42,082 bases of DNA, from the NCBI RefSeq assembly GCF_028289625.1, contig NZ_JANQOM010000044.1:1-42082 (forward strand), given 5' to 3'. The notes below the pieces were generated by a model that saw nothing but the letters and a program-made list of their open reading frames with translations, was not told where the DNA came from and did not search any database. Shown piece by piece: positions 15,924-25,003 of this stretch. A program made the position numbers and the translations under genes. This DNA is from Winogradskyella sp. (GTDB lineage: Bacteria; Bacteroidota; Bacteroidia; Flavobacteriales; Flavobacteriaceae). Every line of letters starts with the position of its first letter. Within the stretch, counting starts at the first letter, position 1.

Positions 15924-16694
15924 TTACAGTCTAATTTTAAAATGTTGTTTGGCCTGTTCTTTTCTAAAAAACACAAAACCCAAATGGAATGTGTCTACCG
16001 TTACGGTCACGGCTTCATGTGCTTTAATTAATTCCCAAGCTTCGGTCATGCCTTTTGACCAATAAATGTCATCAAAAATGAAGACAGAATAGTTATGTGC
16101 TTTGGGCAATAGGGCTTCAAAATATTGAAGCGTAGCATTTTTGTTATGGTGGCCGTCAAAGTAAATACAATCAAATTTTTCTTCTTTTAGATTCGGTATG
16201 ACAGCCGCAAACTCTCCATTTAAAAAGTTGATATTTTCTACTTTAAGTTTGTTAAACTTTGATTTTGTGTATTCTAAAGTATTTAAGCAGCCTTCAATAG
16301 TAGTAATTTTAGAAAACTTATTGGCAAGTGCGAAGGCGTAGCTGCCCATACCTAATGAGCTGCCCAATTCTAGTATTGTATTAAAATTAAAATATTGAGT
16401 TACTCTGTACAGTAGTTTAGTTTCTTTTAAAGAGCTACTTGAGGCCTTTACCATTTGACGTACTTTTCGTGTTTTTGAATCTAAGGTTTTGGAGCCTTCT
16501 CCTAAATCTACAATTTGCAGGGTGTCGTTTGATGATTTCAGTCTATTACGATAAGTTTTAAAATCATTATATGCCGTGTACTTGACTTTATTGTAAAGGC
16601 ATTTCGTAACAAAGTTATATACAAAAGGGGAGTGCACTCCATGCTGATTGGTTGAATTAAACAGGAATTCTATGTATGCTATGATTTGATACAT
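15924..16694 (-). CDS. Class I SAM-dependent methyltransferase
   Basis: A 256-residue protein with a Rossmann-fold methyltransferase domain: motif I ILELGSSLGMGSYAFA (about 107-122), an acidic residue after the second strand (TTIEGC), and FDCIYFDGHHNKNATLQYFE and VFIFDDIYWSKGM in the later strands. The DGHH and FDDIYW pattern resembles O-methyltransferases of the methyltransferase-24 group. The substrate is unknown. The N-terminal 100 residues (HGVHSPFVYNFVTKCLYN) are typical of this Bacteroidota subfamily. Its start is 3 bases past the stop of the ABC-F gene, so the two are almost certainly co-transcribed. Confidence 0.82.
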   Translation of the reverse strand: MYQIIAYIEFLFNSTNQHGVHSPFVYNFVTKCLYNKVKYTAYNDFKTYRNRLKSSNDTLQIVDLGEGSKTLDSKTRKVRQMVKASSSSLKETKLLYRVTQYFNFNTILELGSSLGMGSYAFALANKFSKITTIEGCLNTLEYTKSKFNKLKVENINFLNGEFAAVIPNLKEEKFDCIYFDGHHNKNATLQYFEALLPKAHNYSVFIFDDIYWSKGMTEAWELIKAHEAVTVTVDTFHLGFVFFRKEQAKQHFKIRL

Positions 16695-16697
16695 AAA

Positions 16698-18560
16698 TTA
16701 CTCTTCCAACTTTTCGGCCAATTCAAACCAACGTAATTCTTTTTCTTCGATGGTATCGATAATACCTTGAAGCTCTTCTGAAAGTTGATTAATTTCGTCT
16801 TGTGATAATTCTGGATTATTGAACTTGGCTTCCAAGGCTTTTTTATCGAGCTCTAATGCACGAATCTTAGATTCTAAATTCTTATACTCCTTTTGCTCAT
16901 TATAAGATAGTTTTTGAGCTTCGTTTTGTTTTATGGCTTTGGTATTGTCAGTTTTTTCAGATGGTTCAATTGATTTAGGTTGGCTGTTATCATAAGCTCT
17001 AAAGTCGGAATAATTTCCAGGGAAATCATCTACCACAGCATTGCCTCTAAACACAAATAAATGATCTACAATTTTATCCATAAAATAACGATCGTGAGAC
17101 ACGACCAAAAGTACTCCAGGAAAATCCATCAAGAAGCTTTCGAGTACATTTAAGGTAACTATGTCCAAATCATTTGTGGGCTCATCTAAGATTAAAATAT
17201 TAGGATTTTGAATTAAAACAGTGCACAAATACAGGCGTTTTTGTTCTCCTCCGCTTAGCTTTTCAACAAAATCATATTGCTTTTTTCTATCGAATAAAAA
17301 GCGTTCTAGCAGTTGTTGTGCACTTATTTGTCGTCCCTTAGCTAACGGAATATAATCGCCATAAGCCCTTATAACATCAATAACTTTTTGATTTGGTTTC
17401 GCAGAAATTCCACCTTGGGTATAGTACCCTATTTTTACGGTTTCACCTATAACGATTTTACCACCATCGGGTTGAAGACTTCCGGATAATAAATTTAAAA
17501 AGGTAGATTTTCCTGTGCCATTTTTACCGATGATGCCAATGCGTTCCCCTTTTTTGAAAGTGTAATCAAAACCATTCAATATTTTTTTGTCTTTAAAAGC
17601 CTTTGACACATTATGAAACTCTATAATTTTACTCCCAAGACGTTCCATGTTAATTTCTAGCTGAACCTCATGGTCTTTGCGTCGTTGATGCGCCTTTTTC
17701 TTTATTTCAAAAAAATCGTCGATTCTACTTTTGGATTTTGTAGTTCGCGCTTTGGGTTGACGTCGCATCCAATCGAGTTCTTTTTTAAACAATTGCTTGG
17801 CTTTTGCAACTTCCGAGGCCTCGTTTTCTATTCGGGCTTCTTTCTTCTCTAGATAATACGAGTAATTGCCTTTGTAGTTGTAAAGTTGGCCGTGATCCAA
17901 CTCTATGATTTCATTACAAACACGTTCTAAAAAATAGCGATCGTGTGTTACCATAAATAGCGTTTGCTGTGTTTTGGTAAAATAATCCTCTAACCACTCA
18001 ATCATTTCTAGGTCGAGATGATTGGTAGGCTCATCTAAGATTAAAATATCGGGTTGACTTAGTAGAGCTTGAGCTAGTGCCAATCGCTTTTTTTGCCCAC
18101 CCGAGAGAGTGCTTACTTTCATGGATAAATCCTCTAGCTTCAATTGCGATAAAGTTTGCTGGTATTGCGTTTCGAATTCCCAAGCATTGTTTCTATCCAT
18201 CTCATCAAAAGCTAATTGGTATGCTTCTGAGTCTTCAGGGTTTTTTAAAGCTCTTTCATAGGTTTCTATGGTGCCTAAAATTGGAATATCTGAAGCGAGA
18301 ATGGTTTCCTCAATTGTCAGTTTTTGATTGAGATTTGGTTCTTGGTCTAAAAAGGCAAGTCTAAGTCCTTTTCTAATGACAATTTGGCCTTCATCTGGAG
18401 TATCTTTTCCGGATAAAATATTTAGAATAGATGTCTTGCCACTTCCGTTTTTTGCCACAAAAGCAATCTTTTGGTCTTTATGGATGCTAAAGGACAAATT
18501 TTGGAAGAGCACTAACTCACCGTAAGACTTCGAAATATTTTCTACGTTTAGGTAATTCAC
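16698..18560 (-). CDS. ABC-F ATPase, Uup-like
   Basis: A 620-residue protein with two ABC ATPase domains and no membrane segment: Walker A motifs KNGSGKTS and GKNGTGKST, signatures LSGGQKKR and LSGGEQKR, Walker B motifs ILILDEPTNHLD and ILILDEPTNDLD. The linker holds WMRRQPKARTTKSKSR, as in ABC-F proteins that act on the ribosome. The last 75 residues form a coiled coil (LESKIRALELDKKALEAKF), as in Uup. I start at the GTG at 18560 (then NYLNVENISKSYG), where family similarity begins. The longer frame from 18650 adds a hydrophobic stretch that does not belong. The gene is divergent from wza. Confidence 0.88.
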   Translation of the reverse strand: MNYLNVENISKSYGELVLFQNLSFSIHKDQKIAFVAKNGSGKTSILNILSGKDTPDEGQIVIRKGLRLAFLDQEPNLNQKLTIEETILASDIPILGTIETYERALKNPEDSEAYQLAFDEMDRNNAWEFETQYQQTLSQLKLEDLSMKVSTLSGGQKKRLALAQALLSQPDILILDEPTNHLDLEMIEWLEDYFTKTQQTLFMVTHDRYFLERVCNEIIELDHGQLYNYKGNYSYYLEKKEARIENEASEVAKAKQLFKKELDWMRRQPKARTTKSKSRIDDFFEIKKKAHQRRKDHEVQLEINMERLGSKIIEFHNVSKAFKDKKILNGFDYTFKKGERIGIIGKNGTGKSTFLNLLSGSLQPDGGKIVIGETVKIGYYTQGGISAKPNQKVIDVIRAYGDYIPLAKGRQISAQQLLERFLFDRKKQYDFVEKLSGGEQKRLYLCTVLIQNPNILILDEPTNDLDIVTLNVLESFLMDFPGVLLVVSHDRYFMDKIVDHLFVFRGNAVVDDFPGNYSDFRAYDNSQPKSIEPSEKTDNTKAIKQNEAQKLSYNEQKEYKNLESKIRALELDKKALEAKFNNPELSQDEINQLSEELQGIIDTIEEKELRWFELAEKLEE

Positions 18561-18610
18561 GCTAATTTTTTTACAAAGAACGAAATAAACCAAAAAGAAA
18601 CCTAATAGTT

Positions 18611-18639
18611 TTGTTATTGCTGTTGATACATTATATTTG
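18611..18639 (+). promoter_or_regulatory. Promoter of the polysaccharide export genes
   Basis: TTG (18611-18613), an 18-base spacer and TATATTTG (18632-18639) match the Bacteroidota consensus exactly. The wza ATG at 18662 is 22 bases further, giving a short leader of about 15 bases. Confidence 0.75.
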
Positions 18640-18661
18640 TCTGTAAACATCTATTTCATCT

Positions 18662-19465
18662 ATGCGAAGCATCAGGCTTTTGATTATTGTTCTGGGTTGT
18701 ATTTTTATTTCATCATGTATTCCTCATAAAGACACCGTTTATTTGCAAAACAAGGACAATGCGACTACAGATACCATTCCGTATAATCTAACTGAGGTCC
18801 AGAAACCCTATCGTGTTCAAATCGATGATATATTGAATATTAGAATCAAGGTTTTGGACCAGGATAATGTTCAAATTTTTAATCCGATTAGTCAAGAAGG
18901 AACGCTTAATGCCAGTAGTGCGGAGCGTGCTTATTTTGATGGTTTTACGATAGATATGCACGGCAATATAAGAATACCGACTTTAGGTCGTTTTAATGTA
19001 TTAGGATATACGGCAGAGGAAATTGAAAAGATGATAGAACGGAAATTATTAGAGGAACAGTTTAAGGAAACTGCTAACATTTTTGTTACCGTAAAACTCG
19101 CAGGATTGCGATATACAGCCAATGGCGAAATAGGAAATCCAGGAACGGTAACGTTGTTTAAAGAACGCGTTAATATTTTTGAAGCTATTGCAAATGCTGG
19201 CGAAATACCAATCACAGGTGATAAAAAAGATGTTTTGATTATACGGCAATACCCACAGGGTCAAAAAATTCATCATTTGGATTTGACGGATGTTAATGTA
19301 ATGAGATCCCCATATTATTATATACAGCCTAACGATATGATATATGTAAAGCCTCTTAAGCAAAAATCAATTGGTACAGGGGAGACAGCAGTATCTAGTT
19401 TAACCACAATAGCCACTATTGTATCTATTGCTGCGACAACCATTTTGCTTTTTACTAGATTGTAG
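18662..19465 (+). CDS. wza: Outer-membrane polysaccharide export lipoprotein (Wza/OPX family)
   Basis: A 267-residue OPX protein that should form the periplasm/outer-membrane part of the polysaccharide export channel. It has a lipoprotein signal with the Cys at 19 (LGCIFISSC). A polysaccharide-export domain begins at YRVQIDDILNIRI and includes IDMHGNIRIPTLGRFNVLGYT. An SLBB-like domain (LRYTANGEIGNPGTVTLF) follows. The C-terminus is a hydrophobic helix (SSLTTIATIVSIAATTILLF) that would span a membrane. It is shorter than E. coli Wza (379), as is usual in Bacteroidota. It is separated from wzc by 3 bases and led by a strong promoter. Confidence 0.92.
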   Translation: MRSIRLLIIVLGCIFISSCIPHKDTVYLQNKDNATTDTIPYNLTEVQKPYRVQIDDILNIRIKVLDQDNVQIFNPISQEGTLNASSAERAYFDGFTIDMHGNIRIPTLGRFNVLGYTAEEIEKMIERKLLEEQFKETANIFVTVKLAGLRYTANGEIGNPGTVTLFKERVNIFEAIANAGEIPITGDKKDVLIIRQYPQGQKIHHLDLTDVNVMRSPYYYIQPNDMIYVKPLKQKSIGTGETAVSSLTTIATIVSIAATTILLFTRL

Positions 19466-19468
19466 AAT

Positions 19469-21952
19469 ATGGATTACAAAGACTTTGAAGATTACGATTA
19501 TCAGGAATCTGATAACGTTGGTTTTGATTTTAAAGGGTTTCTGTTTAAGGCGCTTAGCCTATGGAGGTTAGTATTGTTATGCATTGGTGTTGCTTTGATT
19601 GTTGCTTATTTCATTAATGTTAGAAAAGAAAATATTTATAGGCTAGATTCTCTAATTACCGTAAATAATGACCAAAATCCTTTTTTCACTGCCAATACAA
19701 GTATTTCTTTTAATTGGGGAGGAGTTTCAGGAAAAGTTGGGAGTATTTTAACTGAGATAAAGACTAGAACTCATAACGAGATTGTAATTGATTCTTTAGA
19801 ATACTATAAGCAATATTTAGAAGAAGGTAAATACCATTTAATTGATATATACAAGAAAGCACCATTTGAAGTAATAACTAATAAAGCCAAGCCACAAGCT
19901 TTAGGAATTCCCATTGGAATAAGAATAATAGATCAATCATCTTTTGAGTTGTTTTATGAATTTGAAACAGATAAAGTTACAGGGCAATTTTACGATTCTA
20001 AAGAAAAGTTATCTATTGCAGTTAGTATTGGAAAATTCAGTAAAGTTTACAAGTTTGGCGATAGTGTTAATGAACCTTTTTTTAATGGAGTTATTAATTT
20101 AAAACCAAGAGCAAATATTCCGGTAGGTAAAATTTTTTATGTGAGGTATTTGAATTTTGATACTGTAGTCGATTCCTATAAAAACAGAATCAAAATTGAG
20201 CCTACTTCTAGAGATGCATCATCAGTTCTCAGATTGTCTCTAATCGGCAAGAACAAATCAAAAATTGTGGATTTCCTCAATGCAACTTCTGCAATATTTA
20301 GTAAAACGGAGCTGGAGCGAAAAAATCTTTATGCAACTAATACCATTAAGTTTATTGATAGTAGCCTTGGTGCTGTTAATGATGATTTGAAAGCAGTTAC
20401 AGATGAAATGAATGATTTCAGAAAGGCAAATAAGGTTTTTAATGTAGAAGAAGAGATAAGTCAGAAATCGGAGCAACTCAAAGAGTACGATAAAGAGAAA
20501 CTAATTGAGCAGTCTAAACTAAATTATCTTAATACTTTAGAAGATTACTTAAGAACAAAAACGGACTACAGTCAAATAGCAGCTCCGTCATCTGTGGGCA
20601 TTGAAGAAGCTAATATACTATCTAGCGTTAGTAGAATTATTGCTCTATCAGTGGAACGCCGTAATTTGGAATATTCCACTAGAGAAGGGTCTATAATCTT
20701 TGATGAACTTGATAGAAGAATTGATACCGAAAAGAGTGTGTTATTAGAAGCTATTGGGGTGACTAAGCAGACCATTGGTATACAATTAAATACAATTAGT
20801 AGAAAGGTTGCTAATTTAGAATCTGAACTTATTGGTTTACCCAAAGACCAGCAAGAGTTTTTGAAGATTCAGAGAAAATTGGATTTAAGTCGTGAGGCTT
20901 ATGATATATACCAAGCAAAACGCGGTGAAGCGGCCATTGTAAAAGCGGCAAATGTATCAGATATTACGGTAATAGATGAAGCAAAGGATATTGGTGATGC
21001 ACCTATTGGACCTAAAAAATCATTAAATTATATGTTGGCCTTAATGATTGGCTTTTTCTCACCGATGCTTTTAATATTTATCATTTACCTACTAGACAGT
21101 ACAATTCATGGATCGGATGAAATCACCAAGATGTCTAAGATTCCCATTTTGGGCTTAATCGGAAAATACCGTTATAAAAATAACCTTGTTGCTTATGAAA
21201 AACCAAAATCGGCTGTAGCAGAATCCTTTCGGGCAATTAGGTCCAGTCTACAATTTATTTTTAAGAATAGACCTCCCGAGACTAGAGCCAATACCTTGAT
21301 GGTCACTTCTTCCGTAAGTGGCGAGGGTAAAACATTTACCTCAATTAACATTGCTACTGTTTATAGTATATCTGGTAAGAAAACAATTCTAATAGGGCTA
21401 GATTTGCGTAAACCAAAAATTTTCGACGACTTTAATATTACCAATGAAAAAGGCGTAGTGAACTATCTTATAGGTGATAGTACACTAGATGAGATTATTA
21501 CTCACACTCATATTGATAATTTAGATTTAATCACTTCAGGACCAATACCACCTAATCCATCAGAACTACTGATGGGAGATAAATTAAAAGCATTAATCGC
21601 TACTTTAAAGGATCAATATGATATCATAATTCTAGATACTCCACCTTTGGGACTAGTTACAGATGCATTAGAGCTAGTGCAATATGTGGATGCTACGATT
21701 TTTATGATACGTTTAGATTACACTAAAAAGGGTATGCTACAGCTCGTAAATGCAAAGTATAAGTCTGGTGAATTAAAGAACATTAGCTTTGTGCTTAATT
21801 TCTACAGACATAAGAATAACCACAATTATGGTTACGGTTATGGCTATGGCTACGGTTATGGCTATGGCTATGGTACTTATGGTAGTGCCTATCATGAAAG
21901 GGATAAACGTTCATTTTTTGGAAGAGTCAAAAACTTCTTAAAGCGTTTATAA
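19469..21952 (+). CDS. wzc: Polysaccharide co-polymerase with BY-kinase domain (Wzc-like)
   Basis: An 827-residue inner-membrane protein controlling export and chain length, with a bacterial tyrosine kinase domain. The first membrane helix (about 34-50) is followed by a periplasmic Wzz domain with long coiled coils and a second helix near 519-540. The kinase has Walker A SSVSGEGKT (about 613-621), Walker A' ILIGLDLRKP and Walker B IIILDTPPLG. In Walker A' the usual first Asp is Gly. The tail has eight TyrGly units (787-802), the expected autophosphorylation cluster, and ends basic (KNFLKRL). Phosphorylation state normally controls oligomer assembly in this family. Here wzc lies in a locus that also encodes an ABC exporter. 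Confidence 0.92.
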   Translation: MDYKDFEDYDYQESDNVGFDFKGFLFKALSLWRLVLLCIGVALIVAYFINVRKENIYRLDSLITVNNDQNPFFTANTSISFNWGGVSGKVGSILTEIKTRTHNEIVIDSLEYYKQYLEEGKYHLIDIYKKAPFEVITNKAKPQALGIPIGIRIIDQSSFELFYEFETDKVTGQFYDSKEKLSIAVSIGKFSKVYKFGDSVNEPFFNGVINLKPRANIPVGKIFYVRYLNFDTVVDSYKNRIKIEPTSRDASSVLRLSLIGKNKSKIVDFLNATSAIFSKTELERKNLYATNTIKFIDSSLGAVNDDLKAVTDEMNDFRKANKVFNVEEEISQKSEQLKEYDKEKLIEQSKLNYLNTLEDYLRTKTDYSQIAAPSSVGIEEANILSSVSRIIALSVERRNLEYSTREGSIIFDELDRRIDTEKSVLLEAIGVTKQTIGIQLNTISRKVANLESELIGLPKDQQEFLKIQRKLDLSREAYDIYQAKRGEAAIVKAANVSDITVIDEAKDIGDAPIGPKKSLNYMLALMIGFFSPMLLIFIIYLLDSTIHGSDEITKMSKIPILGLIGKYRYKNNLVAYEKPKSAVAESFRAIRSSLQFIFKNRPPETRANTLMVTSSVSGEGKTFTSINIATVYSISGKKTILIGLDLRKPKIFDDFNITNEKGVVNYLIGDSTLDEIITHTHIDNLDLITSGPIPPNPSELLMGDKLKALIATLKDQYDIIILDTPPLGLVTDALELVQYVDATIFMIRLDYTKKGMLQLVNAKYKSGELKNISFVLNFYRHKNNHNYGYGYGYGYGYGYGYGTYGSAYHERDKRSFFGRVKNFLKRL
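21827..21874 (+). repeat. Hexanucleotide tandem repeat coding the Wzc TyrGly tail
   Basis: Eight consecutive TAY-GGY units encode the TyrGly tail of Wzc. Third-position variation (TAT/TAC, GGT/GGC) shows it is not freshly expanded, but each unit is in frame, so gain or loss of units would only change tail length. Confidence 0.85.
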
Positions 21953-21972
21953 TTAGCTTTAAATTTTAAACT

Positions 21973-22563
21973 TTGATTACCAAAACACAACTTAAAGTAA
22001 AACGAATTTTGGATGTAACTTTAGTTTTTGTGTTATTACCATTTTTCGCCATCCCAATTATAGTTTTAGTCATTATTGCAACGCTTGATACTAAGCAATA
22101 TGGTGTGTTTTCTCAATTACGTGTTGGACAGAACGGCCAATTGTTCAAAATTTATAAGATAAGGACTTTAAAAGAAGAAGAGCACCTATTAGGGCATTTA
22201 TATAGAAGTGCAACAACATTCGGTAAATACCTTAGGAGAACAAAATTAGATGAACTTCCTCAACTTTATAATGTACTCATAGGTGATATGAGTTTTATTG
22301 GCCCTAGACCTGATATTCAAGGTTTTGCAGATGAATTAGAGGGTGAAGATCGTATAATTTTAATCGTAAAGCCAGGGATTACAGGTGAGGCTACTTTAAA
22401 GTATAAGGATGAAGAACGTGTATTAGAACGGCAAAAAGATCCTGAACATTACAATAGAACGATTATTTGGGCAGATAAAGTGAAAATCAATAAAAACTAT
22501 GTTAGGAATTATAGTTTTTATTTAGATTTGAGGCTCATTATAAAATCTACTTTAAATAAATGA
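21973..22563 (+). CDS. Initiating sugar-phosphate transferase, small PglC-type
   Basis: A 196-residue monotopic phosphoglycosyl transferase. It transfers a sugar-1-phosphate from a UDP-sugar to undecaprenyl phosphate, the first membrane step of glycan assembly. One hydrophobic segment (about 14-37) precedes the catalytic domain, with FKIYKIRTL, the RRTKLDELPQL motif carrying the Asp-Glu dyad, DMSFIGPRPD and VKPGITGEA. It has the size of PglC and lacks the extra membrane domain of WbaP. The start is TTG at 21973; the first residues match the family well. It overlaps the dehydrogenase gene by 4 bases (ATGA). The sugar is not determined; an N-acetylhexosamine derivative is plausible. Confidence 0.9.
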   Translation: MITKTQLKVKRILDVTLVFVLLPFFAIPIIVLVIIATLDTKQYGVFSQLRVGQNGQLFKIYKIRTLKEEEHLLGHLYRSATTFGKYLRRTKLDELPQLYNVLIGDMSFIGPRPDIQGFADELEGEDRIILIVKPGITGEATLKYKDEERVLERQKDPEHYNRTIIWADKVKINKNYVRNYSFYLDLRLIIKSTLNK

Positions 22564-23855
22564 CACATTCTGAAGACAAAATTGCAATCATAGGATTAGG
22601 TTATGTCGGTTTGCCCCTCGCAGTTGAATTTGCTAAACAGTTTTTTGTTATTGGTTTCGATATCAATAAACAGCGAATCAGTGAGTTAAATTCTGGTGTT
22701 GACAAAACATTGGAAGTTGATAATAATAATCTTAAATCTGTACTGACTACAGATTTAAACGCAGATAAAGGTTTATTCATAACAGATAATGTTGATGCAC
22801 TAGCCGTGGCCAATATTTATATTGTTACTGTTCCGACTCCAACGGATGAACTTAAGCGGCCAGTTTTCACACCGCTAATCAAAGCAAGCGAAACTGTGGG
22901 TAAAGTTCTTAAAAGTAATGATGTAGTTATATACGAATCAACAGTATATCCTGGTGCCACAGAAGATATATGTATTCCAGTTTTAGAGAGGGTATCTGGC
23001 CTTACTTTTAATACGGATTTTTATGCAGGTTATTCACCAGAGCGAATAAATCCAGGAGATAAAAAGCACACCGTTACAAAAATATTAAAGGTTACTTCGG
23101 GTTCTACACCAGAGATAGCCGAGAAAATAGATCAACTTTATAAACGAGTAATTACAGCCGGCACCCATTTAGCACCTTCTATTAAGGTAGCCGAAGCAGC
23201 TAAAGTCATTGAAAATTCACAACGCGATATTAATATCGCTTTTGTTAATGAATTATCTAAGATTTTTAGACTGTTAGAGATTGACACTAAAGCGGTATTA
23301 GAAGCCGCTGGGACAAAATGGAATTTCTTAAAATTTTCACCAGGTTTAGTTGGAGGACACTGTATAGGTGTTGACCCTTATTACCTAGCTCAAAAAGCTA
23401 TAGAATCCGGTTATAACCCAGAAATTATTTTAGCAGGACGTAAAATGAATGATAGTATGGGTGGCTATGTCGCAACAGAAACCGTAAAAATGATGATTAA
23501 TAGAGGTGCTACAATCAAAGGCTCTAATGCACTTGTATTAGGAATAACCTTCAAGGAAAACTGTCCAGATATTAGAAATTCCAGGGTCATTGATATTATT
23601 GAGGAGTTACAATCTTACCATGTTAGCGTGGATGTATTTGATCCATGGGCTTCTAAAGAAGAAGTGAAACACGAGTATGGACTGGATTTAATATCATCTC
23701 CCGATGATTTAAAGTCAAATTATGATGCCATTATCTTAGCTGTATCACATAAAGAATTTTTAGACGTTTCGATTGATAATTTAAAATCTGATAACTGTGT
23801 GGTTTTTGATGTTAAGTCATTATTGCCACAAGATGTTGTAGATGCTCGCCTTTAA
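22560..23855 (+). CDS. tviB: UDP-sugar 6-dehydrogenase, TviB/WbpA-like
   Basis: A 431-residue NAD-dependent enzyme that oxidises C6 of a UDP-sugar to the uronate. The N-terminal Rossmann motif IGLGYVGLPLAVEFAK, the central helix region and the catalytic GGHCIGVDPYYLAQ (Cys268) are all intact. The C-terminal domain carries FKENCPDIRNS. The ENCPDIRNS form and HCIGVDPYYL are those of the UDP-GlcNAc/GalNAc dehydrogenase branch (TviB, WbpA/O), not of UDP-glucose dehydrogenase. The epimerase that follows 17 bases later is the usual partner of TviB in making UDP-GalNAcA. It overlaps the sugar transferase by 4 bases. Confidence 0.88.
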   Translation: MTHSEDKIAIIGLGYVGLPLAVEFAKQFFVIGFDINKQRISELNSGVDKTLEVDNNNLKSVLTTDLNADKGLFITDNVDALAVANIYIVTVPTPTDELKRPVFTPLIKASETVGKVLKSNDVVIYESTVYPGATEDICIPVLERVSGLTFNTDFYAGYSPERINPGDKKHTVTKILKVTSGSTPEIAEKIDQLYKRVITAGTHLAPSIKVAEAAKVIENSQRDINIAFVNELSKIFRLLEIDTKAVLEAAGTKWNFLKFSPGLVGGHCIGVDPYYLAQKAIESGYNPEIILAGRKMNDSMGGYVATETVKMMINRGATIKGSNALVLGITFKENCPDIRNSRVIDIIEELQSYHVSVDVFDPWASKEEVKHEYGLDLISSPDDLKSNYDAIILAVSHKEFLDVSIDNLKSDNCVVFDVKSLLPQDVVDARL

Positions 23856-23872
23856 CTTATCCTCAAATTAAA

Positions 23873-24853
23873 ATGATGTACTCAAATCAATACCATAAAG
23901 AAGACTTGTCAAAGCTAAGTTTCCTAATTACTGGTGGCGGTGGCTTTATAGGCTCTAATATTGTTGAATATTTGTTAAAGTATGGTGCTAAAAAAGTTAG
24001 GGTATTGGACAATTTCTCTAATGGGTATCGCGAAAATTTAACAGAGTTTATGGATAATCCCAATTTTGAATTGGTAGAAGGTGATATAAGGGATTTAGGG
24101 ACTTGTAAAGACGCAATGGCGGATGTTGACTATGTGTCACATCAGGCGGCTTTAGGTTCTGTGCCAAGGTCGATAAATGATCCAGCAACTTCAAATGAAG
24201 TCAATATTTCTGGTTTCTTAAATATGATGATTGCATTAAAGGATAGTCCAACCGTAAAACGGATGGTTTATGCGGCATCAAGCTCTACCTATGGTGATAG
24301 TAAAGCATTGCCAAAAGTAGAAGATAACATTGGTAAGCCATTATCTCCTTATGCCGTCACAAAATATGTCAATGAATTGTATGCCGATGTTTTTGGAAAG
24401 ACGTATGGCACTGATGTTATTGGTTTGCGTTATTTTAATGTATTCGGACCTAAGCAAAGTCCAAATGGTGCTTATGCTGCTGTTATTCCTTTATTTATGC
24501 AGGCATTGAAGGATAATAAACCGTCTAAGATAAATGGAGATGGTGAGCAGACAAGGGACTTTACGTTTGTAGATAATGCTGTGCAAGCCAATATAAGAGG
24601 TTTTTTTGCACCAAAAGAAGCAAGTAATGAAGTGTTTAATGTAGCTTGTGGTGAGCGTATATCTGTCAACTATTTATGGGATTCTTTAAGAATTGCTGCG
24701 AATTCTGATTTAAAAGCGCTTTACGGACCTCCTCGACAAGGTGATGTTAGAGATTCACTAGCAGATATTTCCAAGGCCCAAAACCTTTTGGGTTATAATC
24801 CTCAATTTACGGTTAAGGAAGGATTGAAAATTACCTGGGATTACTTTAACTAA
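23873..24853 (+). CDS. tviC: UDP-HexNAc(A) 4-epimerase, TviC/WbpP-like
   Basis: A 326-residue extended SDR enzyme: the NAD motif TGGGGFIGS (20-28) and the catalytic Tyr160-Lys164 (SPYAVTKY) are present, with AASSSTYGD before it. The early LITGGGGFIGSNIVEYLL, the HQAALGSVPRSINDP and the late FTFVDNAVQANI segments match the TviC/WbpP group. These swap C4 of UDP-GlcNAc or its uronate. With the preceding TviB-like gene it should supply UDP-GalNAcA or a related uronate to the glycosyltransferases. It is the last gene before a terminator-like hairpin. Confidence 0.85.
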   Translation: MMYSNQYHKEDLSKLSFLITGGGGFIGSNIVEYLLKYGAKKVRVLDNFSNGYRENLTEFMDNPNFELVEGDIRDLGTCKDAMADVDYVSHQAALGSVPRSINDPATSNEVNISGFLNMMIALKDSPTVKRMVYAASSSTYGDSKALPKVEDNIGKPLSPYAVTKYVNELYADVFGKTYGTDVIGLRYFNVFGPKQSPNGAYAAVIPLFMQALKDNKPSKINGDGEQTRDFTFVDNAVQANIRGFFAPKEASNEVFNVACGERISVNYLWDSLRIAANSDLKALYGPPRQGDVRDSLADISKAQNLLGYNPQFTVKEGLKITWDYFN

Positions 24854-24878
24854 TAAAGATTCATATAACAATATTCAG

Positions 24879-24901
24879 AGGCATCTTCAAAAGAGGTGCC
24901 T
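24879..24901 (+). terminator. Hairpin after the epimerase gene
   Basis: AGGCATCTT pairs with GAGGTGCCT around a short CAAAA loop, with one or two G-T pairs. TTATTACTT follows. It likely ends or attenuates transcripts from the wza promoter before the ABC exporter genes. Confidence 0.5.
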
Positions 24902-24950
24902 TATTACTTAATACATTGTTAAAATTAATTGAATAAGTCAACTTTTGAAG

Positions 24951-24982
24951 TTGTATTTCTGTTGTTTCATTTCTTATATTCG
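24951..24982 (+). promoter_or_regulatory. Likely promoter of the exporter/glycosyltransferase operon
   Basis: TTG (24951-24953), a 21-base spacer and TATATTCG (24975-24982) match the Bacteroidota consensus except for one base in the -7 box. It lies 22 bases before the GTG start at 25004. Confidence 0.5.
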
Positions 24983-25003
24983 TTCGGTTAAACTTAATCA
25001 ATT

